Below the pieces are notes generated by a model. The model had not been told where the DNA came from and made no database searches. It worked only from the letters and a program-made list of their open reading frames with translations. From Rhizobium favelukesii (lineage in GTDB: Bacteria; Pseudomonadota; Alphaproteobacteria; Rhizobiales; Rhizobiaceae), in contig NZ_HG916855.1 in assembly GCF_000577275.2 (NCBI RefSeq), positions 62,001 through 126,000 on the forward strand: a DNA stretch of 64,000 nt, given 5' to 3'. A program made the translations under genes and the position numbers. Positions 57,333-64,000 of this stretch are shown here, in pieces; position 1 is the stretch's first letter; each line of letters starts with the position of its first letter.

Positions 57333-58417
57333 GCTTCTTGTCTCACGTAAGTCCGCAAAATGGTGTCGAGCGCTGTCGCCGCGACCTTGATAGAGCGCTC
57401 TTTCAGAACGAAGTGACGCGCACGTGTCCCCATTGTCGAGCGCCTGACGGGATCGTCAAGCAAAGCCGCGATTGCCGCTGCGAAGGCCGGCACATCTGCC
57501 TGGGGTGTCAGATCGCCGGTGATGCCGTCGATAACCACCTCCGGAACGCCAGCGGTCCTCTGGGCGACCACCGGCAACCCCGCCGCCTGGGCTTCCAGGT
57601 AAGCAAGTCCGTAGGCTTCTCCGCAACCCGGCCACACATAGATGCCGGAGTGGCTGAGCTCATCAGCGATCTCGCCGGCGCTCAGCTCTTTGAGCCATTC
57701 GATGCGATCCGGTTCGAACACGCCAAGCAACCGCTCCACGTCGGCCCGCATCGGCCCATCCCCGGCGATTGCCAGTGTCCAGGGACGATCCCGAAGGAGC
57801 CCCAGCGCCTCGGCGAGCATCGTGTAGCTCTGCATCTTGTCGCCGCCGCGCATCATCGCGACGGCGATCAGGCGTTGTGGCTTAGCCTGAGGCAAGGCGG
57901 TCTCGAAAAGCGCAGTGTCGATGAAAGGCTTAAGCGCGGCGAATGAACCTGTTGGCAGGGCCTTAATCAGACCCGCCCTGTCACGCTCCGTCAAAACGAT
58001 GTTGACGGCGGCGTCGCGGGCGCCATCCACCACCAGCCGCTGCAGCGGCGCCCATTCGCTTGCATCTCGCTTGGCCGAATAGGATGCCTCGGCTGTGACG
58101 TAGGGAATGGCGAATTCCCGGCACAGTGTCGGTCCGAAGGGATCGGGCGATTTGTAGTATGGATGGTAGCAGAACCACAGATCTGGCCGCTGCTGACTGG
58201 ACCAGTCGTTGCGCAGGCGCTGCAGTTCCACGTGTGCGGCTGACAGTCGCCGGGTCGCCTCTTCGGGCGTCGCGGCAAAGCTGCGGAATGCCGAGACGAT
58301 CTCGACGGAATGCCCGGCAAGCTCCAGGGCCCGCATGAGCAGGCGCGCCATCAAACGGTCGCCGGACGGAACAGGGTGGTCCGGCGATTTCAACGGTGCG
58401 AAGAACGCAACCCGCAT
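57329..58417 (-). CDS. Glycosyltransferase, family 4 type
   Basis: The 362-residue enzyme has a GT-B fold: MRVAFFAPLKSPDHPVPSGD at the start, VAMMRGGDKMQSYTMLAEAL and LAIAGDGPMRADVERLLG in the donor half, and the EX7E-like segment GCGEAYGLAYLEAQAAGLPVV. It transfers a sugar from a nucleotide donor onto a glycan or lipid carrier. The ATG at 58417 is used; an earlier start 24 bases upstream is less likely. It is the first gene of a two-gene operon with the deacetylase. Confidence 0.87.
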   Translation of the reverse strand: MRVAFFAPLKSPDHPVPSGDRLMARLLMRALELAGHSVEIVSAFRSFAATPEEATRRLSAAHVELQRLRNDWSSQQRPDLWFCYHPYYKSPDPFGPTLCREFAIPYVTAEASYSAKRDASEWAPLQRLVVDGARDAAVNIVLTERDRAGLIKALPTGSFAALKPFIDTALFETALPQAKPQRLIAVAMMRGGDKMQSYTMLAEALGLLRDRPWTLAIAGDGPMRADVERLLGVFEPDRIEWLKELSAGEIADELSHSGIYVWPGCGEAYGLAYLEAQAAGLPVVAQRTAGVPEVVIDGITGDLTPQADVPAFAAAIAALLDDPVRRSTMGTRARHFVLKERSIKVAATALDTILRTYVRQEA

Positions 58418-58609
58418 TGTCCTACCTCCGCCGACACACACTGTTTACAATCGATGTCTGGGCTTGCCACGAGAAATTCCGCTATTGTCAGCTCCCTTGA
58501 GTTTTGCTGATAACATGTGAAAGGCGATCGCAATCGCAGTGGCGGCAATTCCACCTCAATTCCGTCATCTCTATTGCATTTGTCATTTGATATTCAAGAA
58601 CGGGAATGA

Positions 58610-60331
58610 ATGGCGACGATCGCTGCCACCAGTATTTTTTCAGAGCGCTCGATCAGACGAGCTCGGCTCGGCTCCGGGCTCGTTATGTTTTTCTTCGTGC
58701 TGCTGCATCTGTCCAACCATGCGCTGGGTCTTATTTCCGTCTCGGCCGCCGACGATGGGCGAAGGCTTTTTCTGGCGGTCTGGCGCAACCCTTTGGGAAC
58801 GACGGTGTTTTACGGGGCCGTCCTCGTTCACATCACGCTGGTTCTGCGCGCTGTCTATATGCGTCGCAGCCTGGTGATGCCGGCCGGCGAGATGGCTCAG
58901 ATCGTGCTTGGGATCTCCATCCCCTTGCTGTTGATGGACCATGTCATCGGCACCCGCATCGCCCATACGCTCTTCCACTACCGGGACGACTACGAGACAA
59001 TCGTTCGTCTCTTGTGGATCACGGCGCCGGCGAGCGGATGGCGCCAGGTCGCCGCACTGCTCGCCGTCTGGATCCACGGCTGCATCGGTCTGCATTTTTG
59101 GCTGCGCTATAGGCCCTGGTATGGCAGCATCGCCGCCCTTTTCCTTGCCGTTGCGATCCTGCTGCCCGTTCTTGCCATCCTCGGCTTCATCGAAATGGGC
59201 CGGACGATCGCAGAACCCGCTTATGAGGGAATGGTCAACACCGATCGCTACCGCGACAATCTCAACACCCGCCACTACTCGGACCCGGAAGCGCAGCGTC
59301 AACTCGCCATGGTCCGCGCGGGACTTTACGGGTCCTTTTCCGGCGCGCTGCTGATCGTCGTCGGTGCCCGCTCCTGGCGACGTTGGCGCGAGCGGGTCAA
59401 TCAAGTCACGGTGCGCTATCCGGGCGGTGAGGCCATCAGCGTGCCGCGTGGCTTTACCGTTCTCGAGGCAAGCCGGCTCGGCGGCCTGCCGCACTATTCT
59501 GTCTGCGGCGGAAAAGGGCAATGCTCGACCTGCCGGGTCCAGATTCTGAGCCGGTTTGACGACCTGCCGCCGCCTGACAAGCTGGAGCAATCGACGCTCA
59601 AACGGATCAAAGCCGCCGCCGACGTACGGCTTGCCTGCCAACTGCGACCGACGCACGACGTGACAGTCGCGCCGCTGCTCATTGCGGCGACGGAAACGAC
59701 ATTGCCGCCAAACACCCAGGAGACGAGCCCTGGACGCGAGCGCGAGATCACCGTTCTGTTCTGCGACATCCGCCATTTCACCTCATTGACGGAAACGCGC
59801 CTGCCCTTCGACATCGTGTTTCTGCTCAACCGCTATTTTGCGTTGGTCGGCAACGCCGTAGAGAAGTCCGGCGGGCGCATAGACAAGTTCATCGGGGACG
59901 GCGCCATGGCACTCTTCGGCATCGGTAGCTCGCCGCAAGAGGCGTGTCGCCAGGCGCTTGCCGCGGCGGCGGCCATCGTGCGCGACATCGAAAAGCTCGG
60001 CGCCGAACTTTCGGACGAACTTTCCATGCCGCTTCACATCGCCATCGGCATTCATACGGGCCCGGCCGTCGTCGGAACGCTCGGCTATGGCCGGGTGCGC
60101 AGCCTCACCGCAATCGGCGATACGGTGAATGTGGCAAGCCGGCTGGAGACTGCGGCCAAGGAATTCGATGCGGCCATCGTCATTTCCGAAACGGTCGCAA
60201 ACCTTTCCGGAGCGGATACGGCCGGTGTGGAAAGCCGTGAAATCAGTGTGCGCGGTCGCGCCCTGCCCTTGAAAGTCTATGTCATTCCGAGTGACAAAGC
60301 CGCCGAACTGGTCGAAGGAAAAGATGCATGA
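58610..60331 (+). CDS. cyaC: Redox-sensing adenylate cyclase with diheme-b-type membrane anchor and ferredoxin domain
   Basis: The 573-residue protein has six membrane spans (residues about 20-255) rich in histidines suited to heme b (His33, His37, His74, His111, His119, His123, His156, His162), resembling the SdhC/FrdC-like anchor. A [2Fe-2S] ferredoxin domain follows (Cys299, 305, 308 and 343; VCGGKGQCSTCRV). The class III cyclase domain starts near residue 380 (ITVLFCDIRHFTSL, KFIGDGAMALFG, LTAIGDTVNVASRLE). It matches the S. meliloti quinone/redox-responsive cyclase CyaC in layout. It overlaps the FkbM gene by 4 bases. Confidence 0.88.
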   Translation: MATIAATSIFSERSIRRARLGSGLVMFFFVLLHLSNHALGLISVSAADDGRRLFLAVWRNPLGTTVFYGAVLVHITLVLRAVYMRRSLVMPAGEMAQIVLGISIPLLLMDHVIGTRIAHTLFHYRDDYETIVRLLWITAPASGWRQVAALLAVWIHGCIGLHFWLRYRPWYGSIAALFLAVAILLPVLAILGFIEMGRTIAEPAYEGMVNTDRYRDNLNTRHYSDPEAQRQLAMVRAGLYGSFSGALLIVVGARSWRRWRERVNQVTVRYPGGEAISVPRGFTVLEASRLGGLPHYSVCGGKGQCSTCRVQILSRFDDLPPPDKLEQSTLKRIKAAADVRLACQLRPTHDVTVAPLLIAATETTLPPNTQETSPGREREITVLFCDIRHFTSLTETRLPFDIVFLLNRYFALVGNAVEKSGGRIDKFIGDGAMALFGIGSSPQEACRQALAAAAAIVRDIEKLGAELSDELSMPLHIAIGIHTGPAVVGTLGYGRVRSLTAIGDTVNVASRLETAAKEFDAAIVISETVANLSGADTAGVESREISVRGRALPLKVYVIPSDKAAELVEGKDA

Positions 60332-61206
60332 CGAGCCGCGACTGGTTCAGGGCCAAATTCTGGAAGAAGCGCCTGCGTAGGGCGCGCAATGCAATTGCCA
60401 AAAGGTTCTTCAATACCCGCACCGGGCGGCGGTTGCTGATCGAAAATCTCGGGCCACGCGTCGTTGCAATGACGGTCGATGCGGGCGATCACCTGATGAC
60501 CTTTTCGCCGTCGGACTACATCGGGCGCAAGGTTTTTCGAAAGGGACACTTTGAGCGCGAGCATGTCGACCGTTTGATCACCGTGCTGCGCGAGCGCGGC
60601 TTGATGCACAAACATGGCTGTCTTCTGGAGATCGGCGGCAACATCGGCACGCAGACCGTCTACTTCGCGCTGAGCGGCGCCTATGCGCGCATCGTCAGCG
60701 TCGAGCCCGACCCGCGCAACTTCCCGCTGTTGCAGACCAATATCCGCCAGAACAAGCTCGAGGGAATGGTAACGCTGGTCCACTGCGCCGCCGGGGCGAC
60801 AGCGGGCGAGATCGACTTCTACATGAACGCCAACAATCATGGAAAAAGCAGCGCGTTTCGAAAGAGCGCCACAGACCGGAAGACGAGCGTCCCGGTCAAG
60901 CCGGTGATGCAGATCCTGGACGAGCTTTGCATCGATCCTGCCGATATTGGCCTCGTCTGGATGGACATCGAGGGCTATGAACCGATTGCCTGCCGCTCGA
61001 TGACGCCGCTCCTGTCACGCCGCGTGCCGCTCTACATGGAGTTCACGCCGCTTTTTTACGGTCCGGAACAGACACGCGAGTTCATCAAGACGCTTTCCGC
61101 CTTCTACGAGAATTGCCTGGTCTTCTTCGAGGAGGACGAGCAGGAGATGAAAGTCATCGACCTGCCGGGCAGCATCGAGCAGTATGACGTGCTCTTTCTT
61201 GCCTGA
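60328..61206 (+). CDS. FkbM-family methyltransferase
   Basis: The 292-residue enzyme has the SAM-binding motif LLEIGGNIGTQTVYFAL, the acidic SVEPDPRNFPLLQTNI and MDIEGYEP near the C-terminus, all typical of FkbM O-methyltransferases. These methylate sugars, antibiotics or glycans. It is translationally coupled to cyaC (4-base overlap). It ends exactly where the convergent methyltransferase gene ends. Confidence 0.87.
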   Translation: MTSRDWFRAKFWKKRLRRARNAIAKRFFNTRTGRRLLIENLGPRVVAMTVDAGDHLMTFSPSDYIGRKVFRKGHFEREHVDRLITVLRERGLMHKHGCLLEIGGNIGTQTVYFALSGAYARIVSVEPDPRNFPLLQTNIRQNKLEGMVTLVHCAAGATAGEIDFYMNANNHGKSSAFRKSATDRKTSVPVKPVMQILDELCIDPADIGLVWMDIEGYEPIACRSMTPLLSRRVPLYMEFTPLFYGPEQTREFIKTLSAFYENCLVFFEEDEQEMKVIDLPGSIEQYDVLFLA

Positions 61207-61686
61207 TCACGTCCGCCGATAGAGAAAGTAGCGGCCTTCCTTGACGCCGGCGGGCAAGGGCAGTGGCTCGAGTTCCGGGCGCTCCAGCGGCAGGCCGCTG
61301 ACCGCGATACCATCCCTGGCAAGCACACCGACCATGAGTTGCGGCAGCCACGTCAGCGTGATGGCGTCGATCTCGTCGTGCCCGGTGCCGATATCGGCAT
61401 GCGCGAGTGCTGCCCCGATACCAACGAAAGCCTGGCCGGATTTGCGGATATCGCCGGTCACCATGTTCTCCGCCGGCGGCGTCGAAGACGAATAGGAGCG
61501 GACCTCGCGATCGAAGGCAATGATGCGACGATCCGGAAAATGCTCGCGCAGATGATCATAGGTGCGGCCATTGCCGAGGCCAAATTCCAGAACCGGACCT
61601 TCGGTGCCGTTCACGAGGGCGACGATTGCATTCAATATGTCGCGCTGAGCCGTTAAGCGGCGGATAAAGCTGTCCAGGCGGCTCAT
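61207..61686 (-). CDS. Class I SAM-dependent methyltransferase
   Basis: The 159-residue protein has the glycine-rich SAM motif PVLEFGLGNGRTYDHLREHF and the acidic end IIAFDREV. It is short for the family and lacks an obvious substrate domain. The genes 61206/61207 abut tail to tail with no spacer. Substrate unknown. Confidence 0.78.
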   Translation of the reverse strand: MSRLDSFIRRLTAQRDILNAIVALVNGTEGPVLEFGLGNGRTYDHLREHFPDRRIIAFDREVRSYSSSTPPAENMVTGDIRKSGQAFVGIGAALAHADIGTGHDEIDAITLTWLPQLMVGVLARDGIAVSGLPLERPELEPLPLPAGVKEGRYFLYRRT

Positions 61687-61810
61687 CTATGTCCTTGTCC
61701 ATTCACTAATTTTCGACATCGGTGCTAACACATGAAACCGTATGAAGTCGATTGCCGTAGATGCAAAATGGCGTTGCAGTCGCAGCATAGGTCTGTGCTA
61801 GGCTTCTCAC

Positions 61811-62989
61811 ATGAACGACGTATCAAATGAAAGATTCTTTGCCGACGTGCCGGTTTTCACCGACTTCGAGCGCGTCACCGATACCAGCAACTATCACCCG
61901 CTCCCCGACGGCTGGTTCCTGGCGCTCGCCGACATCGTCGGTTCGACGCAGGCGATCGCGGCCGGCCGCTACAAGGACGTGAACATGGCCGGCGTCAGCG
62001 TCATTTCGGCGGTGCTGAATGCGGTTGACAAGGGCGACTACCCGTTCGTGTTCGGCGGCGATGGCGCCGTGGTCGCATTGCCGGGAGGACTGGAGGGTTT
62101 AGCGCGTGGCGCATTGGCGGCGGCGCAGCGATGGGTTGAGGAGGAAATGGGCCTGACGCTGCGCATTGCGGTCGTGCCTCTCACCGATATTCGCAAGGAA
62201 GGCCTGGACGTTCGCGTCGCGCGTCATGCTGCCAGCCCGTTCGTCACCTATGCGATGTTTGCCGGCGGTGGAGCCAGTTGGGCCGAACGCCAGATGAAGA
62301 GCGGACGCTATGGTGTTGACGCCTCACCGCCCGGCACACGGCCGGATCTGACCGGTCTGTCGTGCCGATGGAGCCCAATCGCGGCACACAACGGCGAGAT
62401 TGTCTCCATTATCGCCGTACCGGCCGAGGGCGGTCGCCCCAGCGCGGCGTTCCGCAAGCTCGTGATGGAGGTGGTGGCCATCTCTGCAGAGCAGGGCCGC
62501 GGCGGCCACCCGGTTCCTCCGGACGGCCCCGAATTTGCCTTTTCGATGAGGGGCGTCGATCGAGAGGCGCGGGCAACAGCAATGCCGGGAAAGCGGTTGA
62601 AGCAGAAGCTGTTCATCATGCTTCAAATCGTTCTCGTGGTCGTCTTGCACAGGCTGGGCGCCAAGTTCTTCGGCTTCGATGCCCGGCGTTACACGCAGGA
62701 CGTTTCCGGAAACTCTGACTTTCGCAAGTTCGACGATGGCCTGAAGATGACGATCGATGTCGACGCGCAACATCTCGGCCGCATTGAGGCGCTCCTCGAA
62801 GAGGCGAAAGCGAAGGGCATTGCTCGTTTTGGTCTTCACCGGCAGGCTTCAGCGCTGATGACCTGTTTTGTTCCCACGCCGCTTTCGCGCGATCACGTGC
62901 ACTTCATCGATGGCGCCAGCGGCGGCTACGCCGTCGCCGCGAGCCAGATCACAGGCAAGAAGCTGTCTGCGGTCAACATCACGCCTTGA
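61811..62989 (+). CDS. DUF3095 protein with a cyclase-like N-terminal domain
   Basis: The 392-residue protein starts with a nucleotide-cyclase-like fold (FLALADIVGSTQAIAAGRYK, PFVFGGDGAVVALP; about residues 30-190), where the first Asp and the GDG resemble class III cyclases. The rest is the DUF3095 region (YHPLPDGWF, FSMRGVDREARA, DDGLKMTIDVD). A hydrophobic segment (FIMLQIVLVVVLHRLG, about 270-285) may contact the membrane. Enzymatic activity is not certain. It overlaps the convergent dehydrogenase gene by 11 bases. Confidence 0.8.
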   Translation: MNDVSNERFFADVPVFTDFERVTDTSNYHPLPDGWFLALADIVGSTQAIAAGRYKDVNMAGVSVISAVLNAVDKGDYPFVFGGDGAVVALPGGLEGLARGALAAAQRWVEEEMGLTLRIAVVPLTDIRKEGLDVRVARHAASPFVTYAMFAGGGASWAERQMKSGRYGVDASPPGTRPDLTGLSCRWSPIAAHNGEIVSIIAVPAEGGRPSAAFRKLVMEVVAISAEQGRGGHPVPPDGPEFAFSMRGVDREARATAMPGKRLKQKLFIMLQIVLVVVLHRLGAKFFGFDARRYTQDVSGNSDFRKFDDGLKMTIDVDAQHLGRIEALLEEAKAKGIARFGLHRQASALMTCFVPTPLSRDHVHFIDGASGGYAVAASQITGKKLSAVNITP

Positions 62990-64000
62990 CGATGTGATCG
63001 GCGCGCAGCCCGAGACGCGCGAAAACGTTGCGCGTGTCGATGATCAGCGCGGCACTGCTTGCGATGACCGCATAGTCGAGCTGATCATGGTCGGTTGCCA
63101 CGAGAACGGCGTCGTAGGTTTCCAAAGTCTCCCGCGTCAGGGTCATTGACGTCCGGCCCTTCAGATGCTGGTATTCGCGTGTCGACGGAATCTCGGCGAC
63201 ATGGGGATCGTGATAATCGGCCTTGCCGCCGCGCTCTTCGATGAGCTCCATCAGGCGTAGCGAAGGGCTCTCGCGAATGTCGGCGACGTTCTTCTTGTAG
63301 GCAAGGCCGAGAACCAGGACCCGTGAGCGGCTAAGGGCCTTGCCGGCGCGGATGTCGAGTGCTTCGGCAAGCTTGCCGACGACGTAACGCGGCATGGCCG
63401 AATTGATCTCACCGGCGAGTTCGATGAAGCGCGTCGGCAACTCGTATTCGCGGGATTTCCAGGTGAGGTAGAAGGGATCGATCGGGATGCAGTGGCCGCC
63501 GAGGCCGGGGCCGGGATAGAAGGGCATGTAGCCGAATGGCTTGGTCTTTGCAGCGTCGATCACTTCCCAGACATCGATCCCCATGGCGGCGTAGACGGTC
63601 TTCAGCTCGTTAACGAGCGCGATGTTGACCGACCGGAAGATGTTTTCCGTCAGCTTGACGGCCTCTGCGGTTGCGTTGGAAGACACCGGAACGACGGTTT
63701 TGACCGCCGCGCCGTAAAAGCTCGTCATCAGCGCCAGCGCCTGTGCACCGTCGCCGGCGACGACCTTTGGAATGGTCGCCGTGTGATAGTGCTGATTGCC
63801 CGGGTCCTCACGTTCGGGCGAAAAGCCGACGAAGAAGTCGCTGCCCGATTTCAGACCGGTCTTCTCAAGGATGACCTTGACGATGTCGTCCGTGGTGCCC
63901 GGATAAGTCGTCGATTCCAGCACCACAAGCTGGCCGGCTCGCAGATGCTCGGCAATCGAGCGGGACGTTTCCTCGACAAAGGAAAGATCAGGGTCGCGGT
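62979..64000 (-). CDS. UDP-N-acetylglucosamine/mannosamine 6-dehydrogenase-type enzyme (partial, continues past window)
   Basis: The visible 340 residues are the middle and C-terminal part of a nucleotide-sugar dehydrogenase: VLESTTYPGTTDDIVKVILE, FSPEREDPGNQ, the Lys-Asn motif region KLTENIFRSVNIALVNEL and the catalytic Cys in GLGGHCIPIDPFYLTWK, then GLAYKKNVADIRESPS. It resembles WbpA/WecC enzymes that oxidise UDP-HexNAc to the uronic acid for surface polysaccharides. The frame is still open at base 64000, so the N-terminal NAD-binding part lies beyond the window. Confidence 0.88.
   Translation of the reverse strand, partial: RDPDLSFVEETSRSIAEHLRAGQLVVLESTTYPGTTDDIVKVILEKTGLKSGSDFFVGFSPEREDPGNQHYHTATIPKVVAGDGAQALALMTSFYGAAVKTVVPVSSNATAEAVKLTENIFRSVNIALVNELKTVYAAMGIDVWEVIDAAKTKPFGYMPFYPGPGLGGHCIPIDPFYLTWKSREYELPTRFIELAGEINSAMPRYVVGKLAEALDIRAGKALSRSRVLVLGLAYKKNVADIRESPSLRLMELIEERGGKADYHDPHVAEIPSTREYQHLKGRTSMTLTRETLETYDAVLVATDHDQLDYAVIASSAALIIDTRNVFARLGLRADHIVKA

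Overview
The window looks like part of a large secondary replicon (a pSymB-like chromid or megaplasmid) of a Sinorhizobium/Ensifer-type alphaproteobacterium. The grounds are the high G+C content, the rhizobial arrangement of the protocatechuate genes (pcaIJF with divergent IclR-type pcaR; pobA; pcaQ divergent from pcaDCHGB followed by a PcaQ-type transporter), a soluble double-PAS chemoreceptor, and a CyaC-like membrane adenylate cyclase. This is inferred from gene content and motifs; no database search was possible. No tRNA, rRNA or CRISPR array was seen.

Region 1 (1-17.6 kb) lies between two nearly identical copies of one insertion sequence in the same orientation. It holds a sulfate uptake operon (sbp-cysT-cysW-cysA), a SleB-type wall hydrolase, a six-gene minus-strand operon (GntR regulator, trans-sulfuration-type PLP enzyme, sugar-type ABC transporter), a ribitol-dehydrogenase-like SDR, a LysE exporter, a frameshifted flavin-binding protein and a decayed ABC exporter split by the second IS copy.

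Region 2 (18.5-27.5 kb) has an intact cytoplasmic chemoreceptor and then a three-layer wreck. A hemA (5-aminolevulinate synthase) remnant is split by an IS21-family element, whose istA is itself split by a serine-recombinase element encoding DUF5372, a helix-turn-helix protein, a small unknown protein and a frameshifted large recombinase. The hemA remnant abuts the tail of a lost adenylate cyclase gene.

Region 3 (27.3-40.9 kb) is a mixture: a C45-family Ntn hydrolase, a DUF4334 protein, an NAD-dependent epimerase, small unknown genes, an HSL-type esterase, a phospholipase D/cardiolipin-synthase gene with an endonuclease/phosphatase-family partner, a HipBA toxin-antitoxin pair with a clear operator, a glutathione S-transferase and an SDR.

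Region 4 (40.9-55.4 kb) encodes the aromatic pathway from 4-hydroxybenzoate through protocatechuate and beta-ketoadipate to succinyl-CoA and acetyl-CoA: pobA, pcaHG, pcaB, pcaC, pcaD, pcaIJ and pcaF, with regulators pcaR and pcaQ and a frameshifted AraC-type gene beside pobA. The pathway enzymes look intact. The transporter behind pcaB has collapsed by internal deletion into one gene joining a periplasmic binding protein to the back half of a LivF-type ATPase. A cyclase with a periplasmic c-type heme motif lies inside this region.

Region 5 (55.7-64 kb) combines an MBL-fold hydrolase, a deacetylase/glycosyltransferase pair, CyaC with an FkbM methyltransferase, another methyltransferase, a DUF3095 cyclase-like protein and a nucleotide-sugar dehydrogenase that runs off the end. 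With the remnant near 27 kb, the window holds four cyclase-related genes, suggesting a strong cAMP/redox-signalling component.
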